Below, one piece after another: positions 44,581 to 55,591 of a stretch of 64,000 bases of DNA. Under the pieces are notes generated by a model. The model had not been told where the DNA came from. It saw only the letters and a program-made list of their open reading frames with translations, and searched no databases. The stretch lies in contig NW_004454224.1 of the NCBI RefSeq assembly GCF_000283155.1, positions 8,834,301 through 8,898,300 on the forward strand, read 5' to 3'. The position numbers and the translations under genes are program-made. How positions within the stretch are numbered: position 1 is the first letter of the stretch; each line of letters opens with the position of its first letter. The stretch comes from Ceratotherium simum simum (taxonomy: Eukaryota > Chordata > Mammalia > Perissodactyla > Rhinocerotidae).

Positions 44581-46312
44581 ACACGGGGAAGGGGAGTCCC
44601 TGGAGAGACACCGCAAATGCCGCCACCCCCGGCCCCGGCGCAGCGAAATGGAGCCAGGACCGAAGTGCTCTCCTGAGCGCATGAGAGGCTGACCGAGCCG
44701 CCGCGCTCGGGGTCCGGCCAGGCACAGGGCACTTAGCGAGAGCCATTAATCAGCCAGCAGCCCCGCGTGCGCCTCCAGAGCCGCCACCTCGCTCCATCTG
44801 CAGCCCGCCGACGCCCCGCCTCGGGCCCACGCGCTCCCTCCTGGCCAGCCAGCCGCCAACCCAGCCGGGAAGGAGCTGAGAAGATGCCCCACTTTTCCTT
44901 CTGGCCACTTCGCAGCTCAGCAAGGAAAGTGCCAGCAGGGCACCTCCCACACCCTTGCCAGGGATGGACAGAGCCAGGGGCACTGGGCAGGGCAGCCCCA
45001 CTGGCCTGTCAGACTGTCCCCTCAGCCAAGGCCCAAGGCTCTGTCCTTACACCCCAGCCAGCCCCTCCTGGGTCTAGGCAGCAAGAAGGCCCTTCTCCCC
45101 CGGGCCGCTAAGACATCTGCCACCCAGCTCAGCTGGACTTAGCCCCGTGTCTCCCCAGATGGACTCGCAGACCTCGCTGCCTCCCAGCGTCCCAATGGCC
45201 CAAGGGAAACACAGCAGAAACCCAAAGGTGACTCGCGCTCCCTCTGCTCCAAGTCTTTGCGTGACTGGTCACCTGTGTGCTCAGATGGGCGATGTGGGGG
45301 AGGGGACACCCGTGCCACTGCACAGCTCTGCAAACATCGGCGGGAGATGCACAGAGCAAGGCCACGGCCAGATATGCAACCCAGAGCACAAACAAGTGGG
45401 CCCGGAGCGGCCGAGCAGCCACCACTCTCGGGTCCCATGCGCCCGGTCACTCAGCACTGACACCACCGTGTCCCAGAGTCACTCGGCCACTCCACTCCTG
45501 GCCAGGACTGGGGTCAGACACAACGGCTGCAAGCCCAAGGGTGAGACGAAGGAGACCTAAGACGCTCCTGGGGAGCCTGAGACACACAGCGGGGGGCTTC
45601 CCTGTCAGTTGGCGCCCAGGTCTCCAGACCTTTCTCGAAGAAGAAGCAGCTCCTTCTTGAGATGCTCGGCAACCACAGTGAGGGATTCGGCCCCCACTCG
45701 CCCTTGACCCATGAGCCACCTGTGCACCCGCCCCTGACACCCCACTCCTGACCTCGGCCAGACAACCACCGCCGGGGAGGAGGGCAGCCACCTTCCTCCT
45801 CCCCCAAGAGCGGGGAGAAGCAGCGGGCTCCTTGACTCTTCACAATAAACCACCAAGCCAGCAGAGCTGCCGTAGGAAGCTGAGCGCGGGGCACAGGGCC
45901 TCTGTCCCCGCCTGTCCCCCACAAGCTCCCTCGCCCACCCCAGGTCCGCAGGAAGGCCGTGGTCAGGGCCATTGGCAGCCCCCGAGGTCGGACCACCCCG
46001 TTCTGGCCTCCGCCTTCCTGGCAGGGCAGCCTAGCGCAATTCCAGCCGAGCTCTCTCCCTTCCCAGCCGCTAATGGATCTCAGAGCCGCTCGGGCAAGGT
46101 GCCCCCGACACAGTGGGTTGGGATTTCAAGGGGAGAGGAGTCTGAGCGGCCGACACGCTGGGCTCCCGCGGCACCAGCAGGCCAGCCTCGTCCGGCACTC
46201 AAGCCTCGCTGGAGCCAGAGGCCGTCCACCCGTGCCTGGAATGGCAGACCAGAGCAAAGGCGACGAGGGGCCACCCGGGCTCTGGCTCAAACGGCCAGAA
46301 GCCCCCACTCAC
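44581..46312. other. Intronic DNA adjacent to MACROD1 exon 3
   Basis: GC-rich intron 3 sequence downstream of the exon 3 donor. No repeats or further exons recognised. Confidence 0.55.
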
Positions 46313-46426
46313 CGGCGTTGACGATGGCGTCCACCTCCAGCTTGGTGATGTCGCCTCGGAACAGGGAGATCTTCTCGTTGAGTTGCTTGTCCTTCTTGTA
46401 CTTGGGGTCTTCCACCTTCGTGGCCC
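46313..46426 (-). CDS. MACROD1: MACROD1 exon 3 (start of macro domain)
   Basis: 114 nt, coding from residue 125 (codon split with exon 2) to 162 plus one base. It is bounded by an acceptor (CTTGTTCCAG/GGGCC) and a donor (GCCG/GTGAGT). It encodes a lysine-rich lead (YKKDKQLNEKISLFRGD) and the first macro-domain strand ending VDAIVNA. The exon breaks within the NAAN nucleotide-binding motif, so the asparagine and the glycine-rich ADP-ribose loop come from exon 4, outside the window. MACROD1 removes ADP-ribose from acidic residues and deacetylates O-acetyl-ADP-ribose. The reading frame joins exons 1 and 2 without any change. Confidence 0.95.
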
Positions 46427-47011
46427 CTGGAACAAGCAGAGGTGGGGAGTCACGGAGAGGCCCCCACTGCAGTGACCCACCAGTGCCCACAGCCAGGCGC
46501 GCCTCCATCAATGCCTCCACCTCCAGAGGCGGCCAGCCGCGTGGTGCCCGGTGACACTGGTGGGGACAGCCCACACTGATCAGGTGCGTACTGCGTGCAG
46601 CACACACTGGGTCTCCTCTACTCTTCACAACAACGTTACGTCATCCATCCCCATTTGACAAACGTGGAAACCGAGGCCCAGGCGGGTTAAGTGACTTGCC
46701 CGTTACTGGTTACCAGGACTGCGATTTTCAGGGTGCTTACCAGCACGCCCCACAGCTTCAAACCCCAGCTCTGACGACCGTGCGATCATGGATCCAGGGC
46801 TCAGTTTCCCAAAAGTATAACGCGGATAAAAATCGAACCCGCCCCAGGCCGTGTTAATAACTAAGACAGGTGCCCCGTGCCACGTGCCCGCACAGAGCGA
46901 GCACTCAACAATGCTCCTGAGATTCTTCCTCTTGACCTCGTCCCTACGACTCTCCCGAGACACGGGTCAAAGTGCCAAACAGCCGGCTGGGCCTCCCCGA
47001 GCAGGGCCTAC
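46427..47011 (-). other. MACROD1: MACROD1 intron 2
   Basis: 585-bp GT-AG intron, phase 1. It carries two MIR relics, one forward at about 46575-46735 (CCCATTTGACAAACGTGG, GGTTAAGTGACTTGCCC) and one reversed at about 46760-46920 (GGGCTCAGTTTCCCAAAAG). Confidence 0.9.
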
Positions 47012-47113
47012 CTTTCGCAGTCTCCTTCCAGGTGGGGATCTTCTTCAGCCGGATGAAGTCTCGGCAGAAGTAGTGTTCCTCCCGCTGCTTCTCACTCAGG
47101 CCCTTCAGAAAGG
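47012..47113 (-). CDS. MACROD1: MACROD1 exon 2
   Basis: 102 nt with acceptor CCCTGCAG/CCTTTC and donor GAAAG/GTAGG. It supplies residues 91-124 and the first base of codon 125: S-F-L-K-G-L-S-E, then KQREEHYFCRDFIRLKKIPT and WKETAK. This is the amphipathic, charged segment between the transit peptide and the macro domain in MACROD1 proteins. Both splice phases are 1, matching exons 1 and 3. No stop or frameshift. Confidence 0.95.
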
Positions 47114-47556
47114 CTGCAGGGAGGGGTGGGGCAGGCAGGACGGAGAGTCAGGGGGGCAGGGAGAGGAGCAGTCCGCGAGGCTCCCCTACCCGCAAAGCGC
47201 TCCCCGCCTCACGGGGACTCTGGCCTCGTCCAAGGATGCAAACCAGCCCTACACACGTCCATCCTTCCCACAGGCACACGGGGAGGGAGGGCCACGCCAC
47301 CTCTGTCAGAGCCTGGAGGCCCCCAGAATGTCGTGCCCCACACTTTTTGTTCAGGAGGGGAAACTGAGGCCCAGGGAGGCGGAGGGCATCTCTCAGGCAC
47401 CACAGACGTGAGTTCAGAATTCAACTCTGCTACTTCCCAGCTGCTGCGTCCACACCTCTGGGTCCCTAATTTCTTCGTTTATAGAATGACGGCCCTGGCA
47501 GAATAATTTCAAGCTTACTCACGCATGCTAAGGCCACGCAGGTTGGTGGCACTGAA

Positions 47557-47636
47557 TCAGTGACATTATCAATCTGTTACATCATCAATCAGTTACATTA
47601 TCAATAAGTTACATCATCAGTCAGTTACATCATCAT
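47557..47636. repeat. Five tandem copies of a 16-bp unit with bZIP-like sites
   Basis: Units TCAGTGACATTATCAA, TCTGTTACATCATCAA, TCAGTTACATTATCAA, TAAGTTACATCATCAG and TCAGTTACATCATCAT follow without gaps. On the MACROD1 sense strand three read TGATGTAAC and the others TAATGTAAC or TAATGTCAC, resembling C/EBP-ATF or PAR-bZIP half-sites. It lies 445 bp upstream of exon 2 in intron 1. Confidence 0.9.
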
Positions 47637-47809
47637 TGTCATTATTTGTAGGCGGCAGGACACAGGGAGCCAGGACAACTATCCTCAAAGAGCCACAGAG
47701 CCAAGCAGAGCTGGTGCCTGTTCACGACGTGCCCCCCAGCACTGGCAGAGGGCTCCCCATGGACAGATGCCCTGCGGGGGCCTCTCCAGCGTGAACCAAG
47801 GGAGCAGCT

Positions 47810-47900
47810 GGAACTGTCCCGACTTCCCAGATGAGCAAACAGGGGTTCAGGGAGGTTAGGAGGCCACACGTGGTCACGCAGCTGGTGAGTGCAGCGTGCC
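47810..47900 (+). repeat. MIR-like SINE fragment
   Basis: 'CCCAGATGAGCAAACAGGGG' with 'GTCACGCAGCTGGTGAGTG' downstream. Confidence 0.65.
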
Positions 47901-48299
47901 CATCCGCTCACTGGGCTGGCGCCCCTGCTCCAGCCGGCCGGGCCTGGCCCTCCCTGTGGGCAACACCAGGCAGAGCACTGAGCCCCCACTGGAGGCTTCT
48001 CGTCCGAGTGGCGGTCCGGCTCGCAGCTCGCGGGCTCCCCCTGCCGGCCTGAGGCCACCTGGGCAGCCAGGCTCGGCTCAGCCTTGCTCCCCTCCACTGA
48101 CCACACGCTGCCCAGACGGAGCAGCCCACGCTGACCCCGGGGTGGGGGCAACAAACACCAAATGCCACAATCAAGGAGCTCAAAATGCATCAGAAAATGT
48201 GCAGAGGTGGGAGGGCAATTAGAGGAGGTGGGGGGAGAGGAGGGGTTTGCCTTCTGGAGCCTTCAGTGGAAAGGGCTGTGAGGGGCAGGTATTCAAGAG

Positions 48300-48960
48300 A
48301 TAGGTAGGTCCCCGTGTGTGCCCTTCGCCTCGACAAAGTCCAAGCCTCTGGTCCTCACGGATGCATGAGGAGCACGGAAAGGGCCCAGCCCACAGTCCGG
48401 CTCAGCACTATGGGGGGTTATTATAAAAGCCCACAGCACCCCGAATCTGCTTCACCCGCAGCTCAAGCCAGAGCCACGCCTTCCGGCAGACACTTCCCAC
48501 CTCCTTCCACAAACACCTATGACAGACATGCAGGTCCTGCCTTCAGTGCTGGGGACACAAGCCCCAACAAGTGGGTCCTGGCCCTCGAGACCCTACAATC
48601 CAGCAGGGGAGACAGAGGTTGACCAGGCTCTACCCAATGGAGTAAGTAACCCAAACCCCAAGAAGCACGGAGAGGGGACGTTCAGGGGGCTGGGAGAGGA
48701 GGTGCTGGGACCCACAGCCCACGGGGGCTTAAGTGAGACTCAGAAGAGGAGTCAGAGGTGACCAGGGCAGGGAAGGGTGTTCCACCAGCTGGAACAGCAT
48801 GTTCGAGGTCCTGGGTGAGTGAAATCCAGAGTGTGGAGTGGGGAATGGGGGCAGGCACAGGGGGAAATGATGCTGAGAGGAGGCAGGCCGACTGCGGGGC
48901 CACCAAGGCCTGTTAAGGACAGACCTCATCCCAGGGGCCACCATAATCAGATCAGAAATG
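48300..48960 (+). repeat. L2-like LINE fragments
   Basis: 'AAACACCTATGACAGACATG', 'GTGCTGGGGACACAAGCCCC' and 'CCAGCTGGAACAGCATGTTC' occur in L2 order, with diverged or unique sequence between them. Confidence 0.6.
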
Positions 48961-49223
48961 CTCTCACCAGATAGAGACTAAGATCCCCCAAGCCTGAGCA
49001 ATGCCATTTTCCTTCTAAGAGGCTGAGGGTATCCTATCGTGGATGGTCCCCAGCGTGGATGGTCCCTTCTGTCACCAGCATCCCTCGATGCTCACAGCCC
49101 ATTTCCCTGCCCCCCTTCTCAAGGGGGTCCCTCCCCACTGGCACATGACCTCACGCACCATCTGAGAAACCGGCCGGGGGCTCCCACTTAAATGCTCCTT
49201 TCTTTGTGTGTTGGGGGAATGTC

Positions 49224-49239
49224 GGGGGGGGGGGGGGGG
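49224..49239 (+). repeat. 16-base G homopolymer
   Basis: Uninterrupted G run flanked by GAATGTC and CTGG. The exact length is error-prone in any assembly, and the run can form a G-quadruplex. Confidence 0.9.
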
Positions 49240-49254
49240 CTGGTATCCGGAAGG

Positions 49255-49330
49255 AACTGAAGTGCTTGTGCGAGCCTCAGTTGTCCTCTTCTGCTAAATG
49301 GGGCTATGCGAAACTCCCTCCCGCGTTAAA
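49255..49330 (-). repeat. MIR-like SINE fragment (reverse)
   Basis: 'GCGAGCCTCAGTTGTCCTC' then 'TCTGCTAAATGGGGC'. Confidence 0.55.
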
Positions 49331-50499
49331 TGAGAAGGGGAACAGGCTTAGCTGGGGACAGGGCAAAGGTACCCCAGAGCAAAGAGCAGACCGTGGAGGG
49401 GAGGCCCGCTGCAGCCAGGCTCTGCAATTTGCATGCAGATCAGGCAGCTAATAAATATTCATCGAGCATGCACGTGCACCCAGCCTGGGGATGGGGGGCA
49501 AGGGGAGGCCTGGACAGCTTCCTGGGGGAGGTCCCTCCAACTTCTCTGGTCTGCCCCAGGTGCTGCAAATCACTAGAGAAAATCCCATCGCCAAGCGGAT
49601 GGCTCCCTCTGAATTCTGGATCTCCCCTCAGCAGCCTTTGGAGGTGGGTCCCCCCCCTTCTCCCCTCTCCCAAGCCTCCCCAACTTGTTCTCCAGCCATC
49701 GACTTGTCCTCCAGCCATCGACGCTGCCTCCTCCTCCCACCAAGCCAGGAGGCCCGCCACCTGCCCACACCTGGTCCTCCCTCCCTCAGGTCACCAGGCA
49801 CCAAGGTCCTTCCCCCCAGCGGAAGCGATGGCTCACCTTCCAGAGAACTCGCTCCTGCGGCTCCCCCTCCCTGTCCTGTCTGCCCTCAAACACCCTCTCA
49901 TGGCCCCATCTTTTAAAACAAAACCCTCCCTCGACCCTGCATGCCAGCTTCGGCCTCACTTCTCTGCCCCCGGCCTCCTCTGTCTACACTCGCCATCTCC
50001 ACGTCCTCCCTCCCATGCTCCCCTAGCCCACACCCGCCTGGCTGAGACACCACCCGGGCCTCGTGGTCCGACACAGGGGCCCCTCCTGTCCTCCCCTGTG
50101 CACTCTGGACCCCCAGCCCTCTTCTCCCTCAGGACGCCCCTCCCCTGGGCCCACCCGCCTCACAGGCCCTCCTTCCCACTCTCCAGCTGCCTCCCCTCGT
50201 CCTCAATCTACACCCTCCCGCTACGTCTTCACATCAATTCCAGGCGTTCACAACCCTCTTTACGCTAATGATCCCGAGGCTGCACTTCCGGCCCCTCATC
50301 TCCCTGCCTAGTCCCTGCTCTCATCCCCAAATTCCACAAGTGCCAAACTGAACTTGACTCCGTCCCCCCAAAACATGTTTATTTCACCCCTCCGTTCCTC
50401 CCCCATCTCAGCGAACAGCCCCAGACTTTGCTGTCATCGCTCTCTAGATCCTTCCAGAAGCCCCCAACTCCCAGCCGACTCCCCGCGTCCACCCTATCG

Positions 50500-50990
50500 C
50501 CTGCTCCTCACACAGCAGCCGAGGGATCTCAGGAAGATAAGTCAGAAGCTGTCTCTCGGTTTAAAGCTCAGTTCAAACTCTGAGTCCTTATCGTGGCCCA
50601 CACGACAGCCCTGCCTCTCCCTCCCCAACTCCCGTGCCACCCTCCCCACTGCACCTCACTCTGCCCCCTCCGCCTCCTGCCTCCTCCGGCAGGCCACACA
50701 GATCACCCGCCTGTTCCTCCACAGCCAGGTTGTCTCCTGCCTCAGGGCCTTTGCACCTGCTGTGCCCCCTGAGTGGCCTTCCTTTGCAATGCCCTCCTCA
50801 TTCTTCCCCGCTCCCAGAGTAGGCCCCTCCCCTACAAGCTGTGCTTTATTCCTTACTTGCCCTTGTTCCTTGCTTGCCCTTGGCCACATGGGGATCTGTC
50901 GTGCGTACGCTGGATTCCCGCCACCTGGCACAGTGTACGCCATGTGTGAGCATCGTGGGCGTCCGTGGGATGAATCAGTGAACGAATGAG
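50500..50990 (-). repeat. L2 LINE fragment (reverse), long
   Basis: 'TTAAAGCTCAGTTCAAACTC', 'TGCCTCAGGGCCTTTGCACC', 'TTTGCAATGCCCTCCTCATT' and 'CACCTGGCACAGTGTACGCC' follow the reverse L2 3' region. This is one of the longest L2 relics here. Confidence 0.8.
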
Positions 50991-51110
50991 CTGAGACCTG
51001 AAGGTCGAGGGCAAGTTTGCTAAGAGAACAGAGCCTTCCAGGCAGAGGGAACAGGGTGTGCAAAGCCCCGGGGTAGGAGAGAGCATTCGGGTGGAGAAAT
51101 GGAGAGAAAT
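50991..51110 (+). repeat. L2-like LINE fragment
   Basis: Opposite orientation to the preceding piece: 'GAGCTGAGACCTGAAGGTCG', 'CCAGGCAGAGGGAACAGGG' and 'TGTGCAAAGCCCCGGGG'. Confidence 0.65.
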
Positions 51111-51264
51111 CTAGAACAGCTGGACCGAAGAGCAAAAACAAAGCTGCAACAGCCACCTCGGCTTGTCTCCCCAGGCACAGGAAGGCGTGAGCGGGCCCCG
51201 CTCCAGGCTACTACTGTGGCCGTGACTGCTCTCCTGCTCCTTGGTGCCACCAGGTTTGGGCTCG

Positions 51265-51420
51265 TGACCTGCCGACACCGTGTCCATGGCGAGTCACTCA
51301 CCCTCTCTGAGCCTCAGTTTTCTCATCGCTAGAATGGGGACACTCAGGCCCTTCCCGGGACCCAGTGAACAAGAAGGGGCGGTGAAAATATTTTGTAAGC
51401 TACCAAGTGCAATATACACA
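51265..51420 (-). repeat. MIR-like SINE fragment (reverse)
   Basis: 'CTCTGAGCCTCAGTTTTCTC' and 'ATCGCTAGAATGGGGAC'. Confidence 0.75.
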
Positions 51421-52429
51421 TCAGATACACTCACTCCTTCCCGTAAGAGAAAGGAGAGGACCAAAGCAAGACCAAATGTGGGAAAGGACATTTTTTTTCC
51501 AACTTGGGGGCATAGGAGGTAGAGGAGCTTCTTAAATTATTTGAGTCCCCATATTTGTCATCTTGCACAACTGGGACCAAAGACATCCCCCCGCTGAGGC
51601 CTGGGTGTGCCCAAGGGCGGGTACTGCCCGCCAGCTGGACCCGGGGCCAGGAAGTGAATGCGTCTGCTGTGACACCGGAGGGACAGGTCTACAGGGACCC
51701 AGACCAACCCCATAGGACTCTCAGTGCTGAGTCTCTCTGGCTGGGGCAGGCCCCAGGTACACCACGGAAGCAGGCTGGGGTGCCTAGAGATGGCTCAGGT
51801 CCCTGAACAGACACCATCTGGCAGATGCCCCCACTTTGCTTTATAGAAGAAGCAGAGCCATCTGCCCTGGCCACAGGCAAGCCGGGGGGGACCCAGCCCA
51901 AGGTTCTTTCCTGCACTGTCCCCCCAGTATCCACGGCCTGGTCTGAGTGACCCACAGCCCGCATGGCCCCCTCTCTCCAGCAAAGTCCAAAAGACAGCTC
52001 CACTTCCCAGAGATGGCACAGGAAGACAGCCAAAGCTCCCGGCTCTGCCACCAGCCAACCGGGCGCCGACCTTGGGGACATCTGTCAGCCTGTCCCTTCC
52101 AGTCCGTGGTCCCTAAGCACACACCTCTCAAGGCCACGTGCCAGGTACCACGTCCTCATCTCCAGAACAAGGTTGCGGCCTGGCTAATCCCTGAGAATCG
52201 TACACGTCTCTGATTTTGGGGGAAGGAGAAGACGACTGATCTCTCCACCAGCCCCAAGAAACCAAGGGCCATCTCCATCGCCTCTGCTTCCTCGGCCAGC
52301 CGGGGGCCCCAGGCCCTCCTCACTCACTCTGGAAGGAGCAGAAGCAGGAACCCTAAGCTTGGCATACGCCCCACGCCTTTATAACAGGCTCTACCTCCTT
52401 CTCCCAGCAGGACAGATGTGTACTTAAAG
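51421..52429. other. Intron 1 DNA, no feature recognised
   Basis: Mixed-composition unique DNA; no repeat, exon or clear regulatory motif. Confidence 0.5.
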
Positions 52430-52720
52430 CACAAGTGAGTTTTATTTTTCTTATAAAAGATGTATAACATACGTTTTAATTTTCTTTCTTCTTTGGAGAG
52501 GCGAGAGTATTTCTCAGCTCAGTGAGACAGGTGTTGTAAAAATATGTTGGCAGTAAATTTTGATGGGGAGGCCCGACCCCGGACGAAGCTTTGAGCAGCT
52601 CCCGGGCAGGAGAGCCGAGCTGGAGGAAGCGGACTGCGCCAGGACCATAAAGAGCAGCGGGCGAACAGGAATTCAATGATGTGTTTTAAGAAGTGTCTTG
52701 ATGGCACTTTGCAAGACGGC
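52430..52720. promoter_or_regulatory. AT-rich island in MACROD1 intron 1, candidate element
   Basis: GAGTTTTATTTTTCTTATAA, GTATAACATACGTTTTAATT and GTTGGCAGTAAATTTTGATG lie in a non-repetitive block, with CCATAAAGAGC and CTTTGCAAGACGGCAATTGG to the right. It is sharply distinct from surrounding GC-rich DNA. Assignment rests on composition only. Confidence 0.35.
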
Positions 52721-53329
52721 AATTGGAAAGGTGAGGGCGGGCTGGCGCGGAGGGAGGTTCCTCTGCTGGGGAAGGCCGGGTGGGCAGGGCTGATCACAGT
52801 GGGGCTCTGGGAACACCGCGGCAGGGGCATCAATCATCGGGGCTCCCTGTCCCCCAAGAGCGGGGACCCGTCAAAGCCCGTGGCACAAGAAACAGGGAGA
52901 CAGCATGAGTACCTGGGAGCCTTTCTGCTCTCGCTAGGCCGCCTCATCTCTGCCCACACTGGGACGGACCAAGGCTGCTTCCCCAGAAGACAGGGGGGAG
53001 AAGCCCCCCAATTCCAGGTGTGCCTGGGAAATTTCCCGGTTCGGCAGTCACATCAGATAAATCATCCATTCTGCACGAAACTCCGCGGGGGATGAAATGA
53101 GTCCTCGCCCCTGCCCAGAGCAAGCTGAGGCCGGAAGATGTGAACCTACCCTGAGCCACCAGGGACAGGGAACTCAGGATATGCAGGATCAGGGCTCAGC
53201 ATTTGAGACGGGGGAGACAAATTTGCAGGAGCCCAGTGTCGCCGTGGCCAGAGCAGAGCAGAGAGAGGAGAGAGGCCCCAGGGGCGACAAGGAAGGGGGA
53301 CCCTCTGGGGGTCTCTGATGTGATGCCAG
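52721..53329. other. Intron 1 DNA, no feature recognised
   Basis: GC-rich unique sequence; nothing identifiable. Confidence 0.45.
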
Positions 53330-53470
53330 CCCAATCTACAAATCGGGCGCCGTTGGCCCCATTCTACAGATGAGGAAACCGAGGCTCAGGGAGCGTGGAA
53401 GGAGTGGCGGTGGGGCTTGCCCACGTCTGATGACACCAATGCCCGCTCTCTCTGTGGCACACAGCCCTGC
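53330..53470 (+). repeat. MIR-like SINE fragment
   Basis: 'CCCATTCTACAGATGAGGAA' followed by 'ACCGAGGCTCAGGGAGCG'. Confidence 0.75.
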
Positions 53471-54269
53471 CCCTGCCGCAGGCTGGAACAAGGATCCACG
53501 GCCCTTCTCCTGGAGGCGAGGCCCGTCCTGTGGTGACACAGCCCCCAGATGCCCCAAGGGCCCAACCTTAAGTCCCCTCACACCCAACTGCCTTTACAGC
53601 ATGACTGTTTCCATAATTTCTGATGAAAAGGCATTACTGGGGGGATAATAAGGCACCCAAGAACTGAAGGCATTAAATTAGAGAAATTAACCCCTGGCCA
53701 GTGAAATGAGATACTGCAGAGGTCTCCCAAAAGGCTGAATGTCTCCTAGGCAGGGAGATCCAACCCAATGGTATTTACTTACCTAGACGGAGAATGGGTC
53801 CACAAAGTGGGCAGTCAGCTTGAAGACAGAGAAAACAGATGCCTAGAGTGAGGCACAATCTGCCCAGAGGACTCACTGGGCCGGGGGCCGGGGTGTCCTC
53901 ACCCAGGGCCCGGAGCAGGCACTCAACACTGCATACAGACTGAAATGCTGAGCGACCGCCCAGGGGAGGAGATCCTCGGTGGGTAGGACCCCCCTGGCAG
54001 GGAAGCTTGCCCAGGCTGCCCAGGGAAGTGGGATCAGCTTCCGAAATCATTCAACCAGCTCCCCAGTTGAGAACGACATGTTGCTGAGCAAACTTAAGAC
54101 TATAATCTGGCTTCCACGTGGCTTTTCCACAAAAAGAGGAGGCCCTGTCCAGGCACACGTGAGTTTCCAGACCCACTGCTACTAGAGTTTCCCACTGTGA
54201 ACTGCACATCAACTTTCTGATCTATACATCAGTCTCTCACAAGTTTGGTTACTGTGTGCCAGTGTTTGA

Positions 54270-54618
54270 GAGAGGATCATCTCAGGCACAGATGGGCATT
54301 TCGAGGCCTGTCTAGGTATATCCCCAAGAGAAAAGAGCACACATGTCCATGAAAGACATGTACAAGAATATTCAGAGCAGCTTTATTCCCAACAGTCCCC
54401 AAACTGGAACCCAAATGCCCATCAACAGGAGAATGGGCACACAAACTGTGGCCCATCCACACCATGGAATATTGCGCAGCAATAAAAAAGAGCAAACTGT
54501 TGGCACACCCAATAATGTGGACACATCGCACAGATATTGAAGGAGCCAGACACGCTGTTTGCCACTGTCCATATGAAGTTCAAGAAGAGACAAAACCAAT
54601 AGATAGAAGAAAGATTGG
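54270..54618 (+). repeat. L1M-type LINE 3' fragment, left part
   Basis: 'GTATATCCCCAAGAGAAAAG', 'AGCAGCTTTATTCCCAACAG', 'CAAATGCCCATCAACAGGAG' and 'CACCATGGAATATTGCGCAG' are the classic mammalian L1 3' segment. The ERE SINE at 54619 interrupts it, and it resumes at 54880. Confidence 0.85.
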
Positions 54619-54865
54619 GAGCCGGCCGGGTGGCACAAGCAGTTAAGTGTGCACGCTCTGCTGTGGCGGCCAGGGGTTCACGGGTTCGGATCCCGGGCAC
54701 GCACAGACACACCACTTGTCAAGCCATGCTGTGGCGTTGTCCCATGTAAAGTAGAGGAAGATGGGCATGGATGTTAGCCCAGGGCCAATCTTCCTCAGCA
54801 AAAAAAGAGGAGGATTGGCAGATGTTAGTTCAGGTCTGATCTTCCTCACCAAAAAAAAAAAAAAA
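54619..54865 (+). mobile_element. ERE SINE (ERE1-like) inserted in an L1 fragment
   Basis: Head GAGCCGGCCGGGTGGCACAA, B box GGTTCGGATCC, ERE1 body 'GAGGAAGATGGGCATGGATG' and a 16-base A tail. The 14-bp TSD is AGAAGAAAGATTGG (54605-54618) against AGAAGAGAGATTGG (54866-54879), one mismatch. The element splits the L1 fragment. Confidence 0.92.
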
Positions 54866-54879
54866 AGAAGAGAGATTGG

Positions 54880-55070
54880 CTCTAGGGGGTACCAATTAGA
54901 AAGGGGCTCAAACGAATCTTCTGGGGTGATGGCAGTGTTCTACCAGTGGTTGCACACTTGGACGTTTCTGTAAAAATACACTGGCCACACACTTAAGGCC
55001 TGTACACTTGATGTACTTCACTGTACAACAGAACTCAGCTCAAAGTGTCAAGTGACTGTCACAAAAAAAA
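54880..55070 (+). repeat. L1M-type LINE 3' fragment, right part
   Basis: Continuation of the L1: 'GTGATGGCAGTGTTCTACCA', 'GTGGTTGCACACTTGGACG', 'GTACACTTGATGTACTTCAC'. Confidence 0.75.
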
Positions 55071-55179
55071 GGTGTGGGGTCTTCAAGGACCAAGGCTCAG
55101 ACCCCAATCAGAGGCAGAGGCCAGTTGATCCTCTTCCCCTCCAAAGGTGGAATCCAGTTTCCCTCCCGTAAATGTGGGC

Positions 55180-55591
55180 CAGACCCCGGGACTCGATTCA
55201 AAGCCCTAGAAGAGAGTGGGAGAGATGGTGTGGGACTTTGAAGACTAAGTCACAAAAAGGCACAGTGGCTTCCGCGGCGGTCTCCTTGTGCTCCCTGACT
55301 TAGATCACGTGCTCTGGGGGAAGCCAGCTGCCACGTTTTGAGGACACTCAAGCAGCCCCGTGGAGAGGCCCCGGGGGTGAAGAACTGAGGCCTCCAGCCA
55401 ACAGCCATCTCACGTGAGTGAGCCCCCTGCGGACAGCTCACTCCAGCCCTAACCCAGCCCCAGCCGACCTCTGACCCCCAGCCAAGCTCCTCCCAACTTT
55501 CTGACCCTCAGAGGCTGTGAGAGAATAAATGTTTACTGTTTGAAGCCACTAAATTTGGAGGTAATCCATCACTCGAGAATAGATAAGTAAA
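55180..55591 (+). repeat. MLT1-type MaLR LTR (old, noncoding)
   Basis: Recognisable stretches: 'TCACGTGCTCTGGGGGAAGC' (near 55304), 'GAGGACACTCAAGCAGCC', a GAATAAATGTTTACTG poly(A) region and an end 'CGAGAATAGATAAGTAAAAC'. This order fits an ERVL-MaLR solo LTR. No internal coding sequence is present. Confidence 0.6.

Larger units (their letters stand above)
1..46312 (-). other. MACROD1: MACROD1 intron 3 (partial, runs off the left edge)
   Basis: Everything left of the exon 3 donor is intron. I looked for a minus-strand exon encoding the next macro-domain segment (the GGGG loop after NAAN) and found none, so exon 4 lies outside the window and the intron exceeds 46 kb. It contains the complete FLRT1 coding exon on the opposite strand. 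The rest is GC-rich intronic DNA with old MIR/L2 fragments, two tetranucleotide arrays, three ERE SINEs and several AT-rich islands listed separately. No other protein-coding gene is supported; the many short open frames are GC-rich chance frames. Confidence 0.85.
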
